Assembly: GCA_910577355.1 (NCBI GenBank)
Contig: CAJTMY010000002.1
Location: 62,001-126,000 of the forward strand
Length of the DNA stretch: 64,000 nucleotides
Origin: an uncultured Muribaculaceae bacterium
GTDB lineage: Bacteria > Bacteroidota > Bacteroidia > Bacteroidales > Muribaculaceae
Direction of reading: 5' to 3'
Positions 56,331 to 64,000 of the stretch are shown here, in pieces. How positions within the stretch are numbered: position 1 is the stretch's first letter; each line of letters begins with the position of its first letter. The notes below the pieces were generated by a model. That model saw only the letters and a list, made by a program, of their open reading frames with translations. It did no database searches and was not told the DNA's origin. A program made the position numbers and the translations under genes.

Positions 56331-57559
56331 TTTCCGGTTAGTTTTTTCAATAAAACGATGTATCGGCCGGCAATGTTTCGGTAGTCGAACCGTGCGGCGG
56401 CATGGCGAAGGCGGTCGGCGGGTATCGGCCGGCAAATGGCCCGGTCGATTGCTTCGGCTACTGATACGGCGTTGGGCGATGCCGCATAACCGCTTATGCC
56501 GTCTGCGATGATGTCGGCCCGGCCGTCGTGCACAAGTCCCACGGGTACGGCCCCTGAGGCCTGCCCTTCGAGCAACGTGGCGCCGAATGATTCGTAGTGC
56601 GATGTGGAGAGCACCACGTCGGTATGGGCCATATACGACCGCATGATCTCGGCGTCGGATATTAGCGGCACGTGGATGTATGGAAATCTTAATCCTGAGA
56701 GGGCGGCAGGATTTTTGATGTTGCCCACGAATACAGCTGTTGCATCGTCGGCATGATTGTCGGCGAGGAGGTTGAGGGCATCGACTGCCAAGGGCAGATT
56801 CTTGACGGGATCATCAATACGGGCGGCGCAGAACAGTATGATTTTCCTGTCATGGGGAAGACCTAGTTCTTCGCGAGAGCAGCGTGGCTTGCTTGTGAAT
56901 AGTGACGCATCGAAAGTGTTGGGAATCATTTCCACATGCTGCCGGCAAGTGAGCGCGCTCAGACGGGCTTTCTCTTCCAGCCACGAGCTTACGGCCACAA
57001 ATGTGATGCCGGCCGATTCGTAAAGCCGTCGTTTGCAGTCGAAAGTGCGGTAGCTGAGGTCGTGGGAGCCTGCGGCGCCGTGCAGCAGGTGGCAGTTGTG
57101 GCAGTGCGATGTGTACCTGTCGCACAGGCCAGCGTGGTGGCACAGCGCGGTCATATTCCACATGTCGTGCAACACCCACACCACGGGTTTTGCGGCAGCG
57201 ATAAGGGCTATCTCGTCGAGCGAGAGCATGCCTTGATTCACCCAGTTGAGAATCACGGCGTCGGCTTCGCGTACCAAAGGGTGCCGCGACAGCGGCAGGC
57301 CGTCGGTGGCTGTCGAAACCTTGAACAGGTCGGCTCGCGAAAGCCCGTTGTGCGCCAATATACGCAGATGTTCTTTTATGAAAGGTATACGTCGCCGTAT
57401 ACCGGATGCCGCTACTGTAACGTGTGGCGAGCCGGTGGTGGAATGTGTCACGAGCATGCGTGCGTCGATTCCTGCGCCGCGCATAGCCTCCATAAGGCGG
57501 AATGTCACCACCGAGGCGCCCCCTAGCGAATCGCTGTGGTTGATGAGGACTACTTTCAT
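56327..57559 (-). CDS. Glycosyltransferase family 4
   Basis: A 410-residue GT4 enzyme. The N-terminus VVLINHSDSLGGASVVTFRL is the acceptor-domain loop; VVWVLHDMWNMTALCHHAGL and the Cys-rich CDRYTSHCHNCHLL are features of the WcaC-type subfamily. The C-terminal half has IILFCAARIDDPVKNLPLAV and STSHYESFGATLLEGQASGA with E-x7-E. It transfers a sugar in the making of an envelope glycan. It overlaps galM downstream and the flippase gene upstream, each by 4 nt. Confidence 0.92.
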   Translation of the reverse strand: MKVVLINHSDSLGGASVVTFRLMEAMRGAGIDARMLVTHSTTGSPHVTVAASGIRRRIPFIKEHLRILAHNGLSRADLFKVSTATDGLPLSRHPLVREADAVILNWVNQGMLSLDEIALIAAAKPVVWVLHDMWNMTALCHHAGLCDRYTSHCHNCHLLHGAAGSHDLSYRTFDCKRRLYESAGITFVAVSSWLEEKARLSALTCRQHVEMIPNTFDASLFTSKPRCSREELGLPHDRKIILFCAARIDDPVKNLPLAVDALNLLADNHADDATAVFVGNIKNPAALSGLRFPYIHVPLISDAEIMRSYMAHTDVVLSTSHYESFGATLLEGQASGAVPVGLVHDGRADIIADGISGYAASPNAVSVAEAIDRAICRPIPADRLRHAAARFDYRNIAGRYIVLLKKLTGK

Positions 57560-59046
57560 CGGGCTGATGATTTATGGCGTCGGGGCATGGGTATGCCCTC
57601 GCGCCGGGCGATAAGAAGCACGAAGCCGGCGAGGAGGAAAAAGCGTATGATGCCGTTGGCTATGGCGGAAGTGGTGAGGCAGTACATACCTATGACATAA
57701 AGTATGGCCGCTACAGCGCAATACGACAGTATACGCCCGACCGGATAGGGGATAGGGTATTTTGCACGTCCTACAAAATAGCTGGCCGCCATCATGGCTC
57801 CGTACGAGAAGAACGCTGCCCATGCGCAGCCCATATATCCTATACGCGGCACAAGCAGGCTGTTGAGCGCAAGGGTGATCGACAGGCCGAATATGGAGAA
57901 CCATGCGCCCCATATCGTCCTGTCGGTTATCTTGTACCATACCGAAAGGTTGAAGAATATGCCGAAGAAAAGCTCGGCGAGCATCACGACGGGTACGACC
58001 TTGAGTCCGCTGAAATATCGTGGCGATATGAAGTATTTGAGGATGTCGAGATAGAACATCACCCCAAGGAATATGAGCAGCGAGAACAGCACGAAATACT
58101 TCATGGCATCGGCATATACCTGTTCGCGACTCTCATCCTCGCCCTTGTCGCGGGCAAATATGAATGGCTCGTATGCGAAACGGAAAGCCTGAATGAACAT
58201 CACCATCACGATGGCTATCTTGTAGTTGGCTCCGTATATGCCGAGATCGGCCATGGCGTCGCCGCTTCCGGCGGCCAAAGTAGGATAGAGAATTTTATCG
58301 ATTGTCTGGTTCATTATGCCCGCTATACCGAATATCAGCAACGGAGCGGAATATCGCAGCATCTCGCCGAGCAACCGGCGGTTGAAGCGCCATCTGAATC
58401 CCCTCAGTTCGGGGATCATCATCACAAAGTTGACTGCTGACGCTATGAGGTTGGCCAAAAAGATATATCCTATGCCGAAATCGGGACAGTAGAACCAGCC
58501 GACAGTGGCCGGCGCCACCTTCATGAGCCACGGGCACAACAGTATGAAAAACAGGTTTAGCCCGATATTGACGCCTATATTCACCAGGCGTATCACAGCA
58601 AACCGTACCGGACGCTTGCGATATCTCAGATAGCTGAAAGGCAAGGCGAGAAATGCGTCGAGAGCCACGCACACGGCCATCATCATCACGTATGATTCGT
58701 GTCCGGCACACTCCATCCACCGCGATACCGGGTCTATAAATGCTGCGACAAGAAGTACGAATACCGTGGATGTGAAACCGAGCGAGAACAGCGATGTGGA
58801 GTATACCTCCATCGGATCTTTCCACCGGTCGTGGTTGGCAAAGCGGAAGAATCCCGTCTCCATGCCATAGGTGAGTACGATGAGCGCCACAGCCACAACT
58901 GAATATACGAAAGTGACTACGCCATACTCGGCCTGCGCGAATGTTATGGTATACAGCGGTACAAGGCACCAGTTGAGAAATCGCCCGAGTATGGAGCTTA
59001 CACCGTATATAGCGGTATCCTTGGCCAAAGATTTGATTTTTCCCAT
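57556..59046 (-). CDS. Polysaccharide flippase (MOP superfamily)
   Basis: A 496-residue membrane protein with about 14 hydrophobic helices. The N-terminal SLAKDTAIYGVSSILGRFLN and VPLYTITFAQAEYGVVTFVY are typical of RfbX/MurJ-related polysaccharide exporters. It probably flips a lipid-linked glycan made with the coupled GT4 enzyme. The ATG at 59044 fits the family start. It is a second flippase in the window, unrelated to the capsule one in position. Ten nt after ruvB. Confidence 0.92.
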   Translation of the reverse strand: MGKIKSLAKDTAIYGVSSILGRFLNWCLVPLYTITFAQAEYGVVTFVYSVVAVALIVLTYGMETGFFRFANHDRWKDPMEVYSTSLFSLGFTSTVFVLLVAAFIDPVSRWMECAGHESYVMMMAVCVALDAFLALPFSYLRYRKRPVRFAVIRLVNIGVNIGLNLFFILLCPWLMKVAPATVGWFYCPDFGIGYIFLANLIASAVNFVMMIPELRGFRWRFNRRLLGEMLRYSAPLLIFGIAGIMNQTIDKILYPTLAAGSGDAMADLGIYGANYKIAIVMVMFIQAFRFAYEPFIFARDKGEDESREQVYADAMKYFVLFSLLIFLGVMFYLDILKYFISPRYFSGLKVVPVVMLAELFFGIFFNLSVWYKITDRTIWGAWFSIFGLSITLALNSLLVPRIGYMGCAWAAFFSYGAMMAASYFVGRAKYPIPYPVGRILSYCAVAAILYVIGMYCLTTSAIANGIIRFFLLAGFVLLIARREGIPMPRRHKSSAR

Positions 59047-59056
59047 GACAGTATGT

Positions 59057-60079
59057 TTATCCGAACAATCCGAATTCAGCGCCGGGGCGCATGGCTCCGA
59101 GATGTTCGTAGGCAAGAGGAGTCACCTCGCGGCCGCGTGGTGTGCGTTTCAGAAAACCTTCTTTGATAAGGTATGGCTCGTACACTTCCTCTATGGTGCC
59201 GGGATCTTCTCCCAATGCGGTGGCGATAGTCGACAGGCCTACAGGCCCTCCGTGGAATTTCTTAATTATGGTGTTGAGCAGTTTGTTGTCGACTTCATCA
59301 AGTCCGTATCGGTCGATATTCAGTGCTTCGAGAGCGTAGCGGGCAATCTCGATGTCAATGTCTCCAGAGCCTTTTACCTGAGCGAAGTCGCGCACACGGC
59401 GCAGCAATGCGTTGGCTATGCGCGGGGTGCCTCGGCTGCGCAGCGCTATCTCGCCGGCGGCCTCGGTGGAGCAGCGTACTTTGAGCAGGCCGGCGCTGCG
59501 CAGCACTATAGAGCGCAGCACATCGTGGTCGTAGTACTCGAGATGGCAGTTGATGCCGAAGCGTGCGCGCAAAGGCGAGGTGAGCAGGCCGCTGCGGGTG
59601 GTGGCACCCACCAGTGTGAAGGGGCTGAGCGACAGTTGCACGCTTCGGGCGCCGGGGCCCTTGTCGATCATTATGTCGATGCGATAGTCTTCCATTGCCG
59701 AGTACAGGTATTCCTCTACAACCCGGCTGAGCCGATGGATCTCGTCGATAAACAGCACATCGTTCTCTTCGAGCGAGGTGAGTATGCCGGCGAGGTCACC
59801 GGGCTTGTCGAGTACCGGCCCTGAGGTAACTTTGAAGCCTACGCCGAGTTCGTTGGCGATGATGCCGGCAAGAGTGGTCTTGCCGAGTCCCGGGGGACCG
59901 TATAGCAGAAGGTGGTCGAGCGATTCGTGACGCATGCGGGCCGCGGCCACGAATATTCGCAGATTCTCCACTATCTTCTGCTGGCCGTTGAACGCTTCGA
60001 ATCGTCCGGGACGCAACGCCCGCTCAAACTCGCCGTCGGCCGTCGACTGTCCGGCTCTTATGTCGAAATTGTCATCCAT
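59057..60079 (-). CDS. ruvB: Holliday junction branch migration ATPase RuvB
   Basis: A 340-residue AAA+ motor. LYGPPGLGKTTLAGIIANEL is Walker A, DVLFIDEIHRLSRVVEEYLY is Walker B, GATTRSGLLTSPLRARFGI contains sensor 1 and the arginine finger, and the C-terminal winged helix ends FLKRTPRGREVTPLAYEHLG. It drives branch migration with RuvA. It overlaps the GT9 gene by 8 nt and sits between glycan genes, a co-location rather than a functional link as far as can be seen. Confidence 0.97.
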   Translation of the reverse strand: MDDNFDIRAGQSTADGEFERALRPGRFEAFNGQQKIVENLRIFVAAARMRHESLDHLLLYGPPGLGKTTLAGIIANELGVGFKVTSGPVLDKPGDLAGILTSLEENDVLFIDEIHRLSRVVEEYLYSAMEDYRIDIMIDKGPGARSVQLSLSPFTLVGATTRSGLLTSPLRARFGINCHLEYYDHDVLRSIVLRSAGLLKVRCSTEAAGEIALRSRGTPRIANALLRRVRDFAQVKGSGDIDIEIARYALEALNIDRYGLDEVDNKLLNTIIKKFHGGPVGLSTIATALGEDPGTIEEVYEPYLIKEGFLKRTPRGREVTPLAYEHLGAMRPGAEFGLFG

Positions 60080-61160
60080 TCAGTTTCTCGATTACTTTGT
60101 TGACCACAGCTTCGGGCTTTATGGCCGAGAGGCACAGGTAGTCGCCACGGAAGCACGGTTTGTTGCCGAATACCGAGCATGGGCGGCATGTCATGGGCAG
60201 CTGCACGGTGTCCGAGTCGTTCTGCCGCCAGCCCTTGAATCCGCAATATGGATGTGTGGCTCCCCAGATGCTTACGGTAGGAGTTCCGGCGATAGATGCC
60301 AGATGCATGTTGGCCGAATCCATGGTGAGCACCACGTCGGTGTGGTTGAGCAGCCCCAGCTCGGCTGCGAATCCGTAGCGTTTGCCTGCCAGACATGTGG
60401 CCGCCGGCATTGCGTTGGCCCAGCTTTCGAGGATTTCCTGCTCGTGGCGGCCGCCTCCATACAGAAATATGCGGATTCCGGTACGGCAGGCCAGCATCTC
60501 CACTGCCTGCCGCATCAGTTCGGGCGGATATATCTTGCCGGCATGCGCGGCGAATGGAGCCACGCCTATCCATCGTTCTCCCGGAGGCTTGGGACCCGTG
60601 ATGGCGGCGAACATTGCCGGGTCGGCTTTGCTTCGTCCGCTGTAAAGTCCGTCGAAGCGGTCGGTGAGAGGCAGCCCGGCCTTGAAGAAGGCTTCGCGGT
60701 AGCGGGCTCGCTGCGATGTGAGCGGCAGCATCACCTTGTTGTTGCGGCGTGTTAGGGCACGTTTGTCATCACGGCCCTTGTTGAGTCGTACGGTACGTAT
60801 GCCGCGCATCATCCCCCATATGCCCATCAGGCGTGTACGTATCACGTCGTGGAGGTCGATGAAGGTGTCGAAGTCATACTTTCCGTCAAGTTCGGCGATG
60901 AGTCTCCGCATCCCCAGCGGCCCTTTGTAGTCGTCGGCGACGTCTACACCCTCCACAACCAGATTTCCGGGAGCATTCACAAATATACCGGTCATGGACT
61001 GACGTGTCACCATCACAAACCGAACATCGGGATAGCAGCGGCACGCGCTGTATATCACAGGCACTGTCATGGCCACGTCGCCTATGGCCGAGAAGCGTGC
61101 AATGAGCACAGATACGAGTCCGCGGCCGTTTCCGTCGGGCACGGGTTTATTTTGAGCCAT
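60072..61160 (-). CDS. Glycosyltransferase family 9 (heptosyltransferase-like)
   Basis: A 362-residue GT-B enzyme of the LPS heptosyltransferase family. VLIARFSAIGDVAMTVPVIY opens the first domain; WIGVAPFAAHAGKIYPPEL and VVLTMDSANMHLASIAGTP followed by SIWGATHPYCGF are nucleotide-sugar site motifs. A Cys-rich end (CRPCSVFGNKPCFRGDYLC) is common in the Bacteroidota members. It likely works on the lipopolysaccharide core. It overlaps the DUF4254 gene by 14 nt. Confidence 0.93.
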   Translation of the reverse strand: MAQNKPVPDGNGRGLVSVLIARFSAIGDVAMTVPVIYSACRCYPDVRFVMVTRQSMTGIFVNAPGNLVVEGVDVADDYKGPLGMRRLIAELDGKYDFDTFIDLHDVIRTRLMGIWGMMRGIRTVRLNKGRDDKRALTRRNNKVMLPLTSQRARYREAFFKAGLPLTDRFDGLYSGRSKADPAMFAAITGPKPPGERWIGVAPFAAHAGKIYPPELMRQAVEMLACRTGIRIFLYGGGRHEQEILESWANAMPAATCLAGKRYGFAAELGLLNHTDVVLTMDSANMHLASIAGTPTVSIWGATHPYCGFKGWRQNDSDTVQLPMTCRPCSVFGNKPCFRGDYLCLSAIKPEAVVNKVIEKLNG

Positions 61161-61752
61161 ATAGCACGGGGTTGGTGTCGGCGTCGTTGTACATCTTCAT
61201 CTGTTTGTACGTTTTCATGTACTTGCGTCCGGCGGCTATATCGTCGATTAAAGTGTCGATGGCTCCCGTGAGGTCGGTGCGTTGTGCGCGCAGCACCTCA
61301 AGCTTTGCGGCACAGCGTGCCTTGTGCTCGGGAGTAGCATCCTCGCGGGTCACCTCTGCGGCCATGTGATAGAGCTTCAGCGCAAGGATCGACAGCCTGT
61401 CAATGGCCCAGGCCGGAGTTTCTGTGTTTATGGTGGCATCGGGCAGCACGGCTACATCGGCATATTTGCGGCGCATCCATTCGTCGATTTCCTCCACCAT
61501 GTCGGTGCGTTCCTGATTCGAACGGTCGATGCGTCGTTTCAGCTCAAGGGCTTCCGCAGGGTCGATGACCGGATCGCGTATCACGTCCTCCATATGCCAT
61601 TGGCGGGCATCGATGAGATTCTTTTCCCATAGAGTGTGCTCGAGTGTGCCCGCTTCGTATGGGTTGTCTACGGAAGCCTCTATACGGTCGGTGATGTGGT
61701 ATGCGGCTACGCAGCCGTCGAATATTCTGTTGCAAGATTCTGCGAAAGTCAT
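61147..61752 (-). CDS. DUF4254 domain-containing protein
   Basis: A 201-residue, largely helical protein. MTFAESCNRIFDGCVAAYH, LWEKNLIDARQWHMEDVIRD and ETPAWAIDRLSILALKLYHM are recognisable DUF4254 stretches. The ATG at 61750 is used. The domain is regularly found next to GT9 genes in Bacteroidota, suggesting a role in LPS core or envelope glycan synthesis, but no activity is known. It overlaps the GT9 gene by 14 nt, so the two are coupled. Confidence 0.88.
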   Translation of the reverse strand: MTFAESCNRIFDGCVAAYHITDRIEASVDNPYEAGTLEHTLWEKNLIDARQWHMEDVIRDPVIDPAEALELKRRIDRSNQERTDMVEEIDEWMRRKYADVAVLPDATINTETPAWAIDRLSILALKLYHMAAEVTREDATPEHKARCAAKLEVLRAQRTDLTGAIDTLIDDIAAGRKYMKTYKQMKMYNDADTNPVLYGSK

Positions 61753-61787
61753 AGTCGTGTATAAAAGTATATATAAATGTGAGTTTA

Positions 61788-61795
61788 CAAAATTA
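61788..61795 (-). promoter_or_regulatory. Possible -7 element of the DUF4254-GT9-ruvB operon
   Basis: TAATTTTG on the minus strand, 36 nt before the DUF4254 start, fits TAnnTTTG. No clear -33 box. Confidence 0.4.
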
Positions 61796-61953
61796 GTAAA
61801 AATAATCGAGACAAGGCGTATATTTGATTTGATATTAGTCAATTTCTTTTATCGCGGACGAAACAAATCCACGCGGACGGTGTTCTTCTAATGAAGGCGT
61901 TTCTACCTGCGATGGTACTCAAGCCAAAAAATTAACAACAAAAAATTTCAATT

Positions 61954-63378
61954 ATGATTGACAAAAATTATCGATATGGTGATGCCAAAACAGAGGTATT
62001 TGGCTCTGATGCCATGTTGCAGCCGGCTCCGGTCGACAAAATTCCCGACGGGCCTACAACGCCGCAGATCGCATACCAGATGGTAAAGGACGAGACATTC
62101 GCTCAGACTCAGCCGCGTCTCAATCTGGCTACATTCGTGACCACATACATGGACGAATATGCCACAAAGCTGATGAACGAGGCTGTAAACATCAATTATA
62201 TAGATGAGACGGAATATCCCCGTATCGCCGTAATGAACGGCAAATGCATCAATATAATCGCCAACCTGTGGAATACGCCCGAGACCAACAAGTGGAAAAC
62301 CGGTGCTCTGGCTATCGGATCGTCGGAGGCATGCATGCTCGGCGGTATCGCCGCCTGGATCCGTTGGCGCGAACGCCGCCAGAAAGAGGGCAAGCCTTTT
62401 GACAAACCTAATTTCGTGATATCGACAGGCTATCAGATCGTATGGGAGAAATTCGCACAGTTATGGCAGATAGAGATGCGTACAGTGCCTCTGACACTTG
62501 AAAAAACCACTCTCGACCCTCAGGAAGCCCTCAAACTGTGCGATGAGAACACTATCTGCATAGTACCTATACAGGGTGTGACATGGACCGGCCTTAACGA
62601 TGACGTGGAGGCACTCGACAAGGCTCTCGACGAGTTCAATGCCAAAACCGGCTACGATATACCTATCCATGTGGATGCCGCAAGCGGCGGTTTTATCCTG
62701 CCTTTCCTCGATCCGGATCGGAAATGGGATTTCAGGCTCAAATGGGTTCTTTCGATCAGTACTTCCGGTCATAAGTTCGGCCTCGTATATCCAGGTCTCG
62801 GATGGGTGGTATGGAAAGACAAAAAGTATCTCCCGGACGTAATGTCGTTCAGCGTTAACTATCTCGGTGCTGAGATCGCTCAGGTCGGCCTCAACTTCTC
62901 GCGTCCGGCCGCGCAGATTCTCGGTCAGTACTATCAGTTCATACGCCTTGGATTCGAGGGATACAAGAATATACAGTACAATTCGCTCAGCGTGGCCAAG
63001 TATCTGCACCAGATCATCTCTGAAATGCCTGAATTCCAGCCTTATTCACAGGATCTGCCCAACCCGATTTTCGCATGGCTTATGAAGCCCGATTATCAGA
63101 AGACGGCCAAATGGACTCTGTTTGACCTTCAGGACAAGCTTGCCCAGAAAGGCTGGATGGTGCCTGCATATACCATGCCTGCAAACATCGAGCAGATAGT
63201 AGTGATGCGTGTGCTGTGCAAGCAGGGATTCAGCCGCGATATGGCCGACCAGCTTATCAACGACATCCGGTTTGCCGTAAATGAGCTTAATGCGCTTGAA
63301 TATCCTACGACTACCCGTATAGCCATGGAAAAGAATGTTCCTTTGGCAGCTAAGACGTTCAACCATACCGGTAAATAA
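61954..63378 (+). CDS. gadB: Glutamate decarboxylase
   Basis: A 474-residue PLP enzyme. The PLP-lysine motif is STSGHKFGLVYPG near residue 270; PIHVDAASGGFILPFLDP precedes it. Other family stretches are NFVISTGYQIVWEKF and the N-terminal LPDGPTTPQ-like KIPDGPTTPQIAYQMVKDE. It removes the alpha-carboxyl of glutamate, using up a proton and giving GABA, as part of acid resistance. A gadC-like antiporter follows after a hairpin-containing 99-nt spacer. A TATATTTG at 61819-61826 may be a weak -7 element. Confidence 0.96.
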   Translation: MIDKNYRYGDAKTEVFGSDAMLQPAPVDKIPDGPTTPQIAYQMVKDETFAQTQPRLNLATFVTTYMDEYATKLMNEAVNINYIDETEYPRIAVMNGKCINIIANLWNTPETNKWKTGALAIGSSEACMLGGIAAWIRWRERRQKEGKPFDKPNFVISTGYQIVWEKFAQLWQIEMRTVPLTLEKTTLDPQEALKLCDENTICIVPIQGVTWTGLNDDVEALDKALDEFNAKTGYDIPIHVDAASGGFILPFLDPDRKWDFRLKWVLSISTSGHKFGLVYPGLGWVVWKDKKYLPDVMSFSVNYLGAEIAQVGLNFSRPAAQILGQYYQFIRLGFEGYKNIQYNSLSVAKYLHQIISEMPEFQPYSQDLPNPIFAWLMKPDYQKTAKWTLFDLQDKLAQKGWMVPAYTMPANIEQIVVMRVLCKQGFSRDMADQLINDIRFAVNELNALEYPTTTRIAMEKNVPLAAKTFNHTGK

Positions 63379-63412
63379 TATATCGGAATACAGATAAAAA
63401 ACACATATTGTC

Positions 63413-63456
63413 GACCGGTCGGCTTAAGCAGCGGGTCTGCGTATGGCCGGCCGGTC
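63413..63456 (+). promoter_or_regulatory. Intercistronic hairpin between gadB and gadC
   Basis: GACCGGTCGGC and GCCGGCCGGTC pair over 11 positions with one G-U around a 22-nt loop. There is no strong T-run after it, so it may act as an mRNA stabiliser or partial terminator that sets the gadB:gadC ratio. Confidence 0.5.
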
Positions 63457-63477
63457 TTACCTTAAAAATTAACAGAA

Positions 63478-64000
63478 ATGGCAACAAAAACAACAGACGG
63501 TGCCTCCGGGTCATCGCCTAAGGCGTCTCCGGTGAAGTCTGCGGCGAAGCTTGGTGTGCTTACCCTGATGATTATGAATATCGTAGCGGTAGTTTCGCTG
63601 CGAGGACTGCCTGCCGAGGCCGAATATGGCATGAGTTCGGCATTCTATTATATATTTGCGGCAGTGGTGTTTCTTATCCCTGTGTCGCTCGTAGCGGCCG
63701 AGCTGGCTTCTATGTTCCCTTATCAGCAAGGCGGTATGTTCCGCTGGATCGGCGAGGCATTTGGCCGCAAGGCCGGCTTTCTCGGCATATGGCTTCAATG
63801 GGTGGAAAGCACCATATGGTTTCCTACGGTATTGACTTTCGGCGCCGTGTCGCTGGCTTTCATCGGAATGGATCATGCGGCGGATTCGCATCTTGCGGAT
63901 AACAAGCTGTATACCATTGTGGTGGTGCTCGGCATATATTGGATAGCCACTCTTATATCCCTCAAAGGACTGGGATGGGTAGGAAAGGTCTCGAAGATAG
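63478..64000 (+). CDS. gadC: Glutamate:GABA antiporter (GadC-like APC permease), 5' part
   Basis: The 174 visible residues are the start of an APC-superfamily transporter that runs past the window. After a polar N-terminus of about 25 residues (ATKTTDGASGSSPKASPVKS) come TM segments: LTLMIMNIVAVVSLRGLPAE, YYIFAAVVFLIPVSLVAAEL, and later ones around residues 95-135 and 150-165. FPYQQGGMFRWIGEAFGRKA is a typical intracellular loop of GadC-type exchangers. It imports glutamate in exchange for GABA made by GadB. Family clear; substrate from context. Confidence 0.9.
   Translation, partial: MATKTTDGASGSSPKASPVKSAAKLGVLTLMIMNIVAVVSLRGLPAEAEYGMSSAFYYIFAAVVFLIPVSLVAAELASMFPYQQGGMFRWIGEAFGRKAGFLGIWLQWVESTIWFPTVLTFGAVSLAFIGMDHAADSHLADNKLYTIVVVLGIYWIATLISLKGLGWVGKVSKI

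Noticed and set aside
61891..61935. 14-codon ORF (MKAFLPAMVLKPKN) upstream of gadB
   Set aside because: No conserved motif, no clear promoter placement and no attenuator hairpin beside it; likely chance.
1..64000. CRISPR arrays, rRNA genes, complete insertion sequences, integrases
   Set aside because: No regularly spaced repeats, rRNA-like sequence, transposase or integrase reading frame was seen in the window.

Overview
The window is a chromosome segment of a member of the Bacteroidales, most likely Muribaculaceae (S24-7) or a close relative. The order-level call rests on several repeats of the Bacteroidota promoter (TTTG, 19-20 nt, TAnnTTTG), a UpxY-type NusG paralogue heading a capsule operon, a type IX secretion C-terminal domain, and many small lipoproteins. 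The family-level call is an inference from base composition and gene content.

Region 1 (1-1135) is the 3' end of a GHL10 (DUF187) glycosidase. Region 2 (20700 down to 1335, minus strand) is a capsular or surface polysaccharide operon of about 19 kb. In order of transcription: leader with two hairpins, upxY, wzy polymerase, a frameshifted sugar-transfer ATP-grasp gene, wzx flippase, GT8, TupA-like ATP-grasp, two unrecognised small genes (one membrane), GT4, a two-gene ATPase/HNH module resembling the Septu (PtuA-PtuB) anti-phage system, GT4, TupA-like ATP-grasp, GT2, SDR, serine-acetyltransferase-like enzyme, GHMP kinase of galacturonokinase type, nucleotidyltransferase, UDP-glucuronate 4-epimerase, UDP-glucose dehydrogenase. 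The last four point to a galacturonate-containing polymer with both de novo and salvage routes to UDP-GalA. The middle of the operon looks AT-richer than its flanks. Two G/C homopolymer tracts (G7 in the frameshifted ATP-grasp gene, C9 in the intact acetyltransferase) are candidate phase-variation sites.

Region 3 (20730-26860, minus strand): a zeta-toxin/small-partner cassette bounded by two nearly identical terminator hairpins, then dnaK, an M64 peptidase coupled to an Lrp/AsnC regulator, and a membrane GT2. Region 4 (26930-34710): an ABC-permease-GntR (YtrA-type) operon, a small membrane protein, nagB, and carAB. The end of carB runs into a 349-bp non-coding element with 27-bp terminal inverted repeats (MITE-like). 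Region 5 (35078-45141): cstA, rubrerythrin, a His/Lys-rich lipoprotein, a T9SS-type exported protein, rel (RelA/SpoT), a PgpH-like 7TM-HD protein, a CorC/HlyC protein, and a small exported protein.

Region 6 (45165-49160): the succinate dehydrogenase/fumarate reductase operon, whose cytochrome b subunit has a long C-terminal extension. Region 7 (49235-55239): a beta-propeller lactonase, a GH18 lipoprotein, a coupled operon (small protein, cyclophilin, M16 peptidase), an EEP-family protein, and tRNA-Gly(CCC). Region 8 (55284-61795, minus strand): galM, GT4, flippase, ruvB, GT9, DUF4254. Region 9 (61954-64000): gadB and the start of a gadC-like antiporter, a glutamate-dependent acid-resistance pair.

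The most notable feature is the capsule operon carrying two cargo modules, the Septu-like pair and a small soluble-plus-membrane pair. Both lie tightly spaced and co-directional among glycosyltransferase genes with no visible promoters of their own, so they would be expressed with the capsule.
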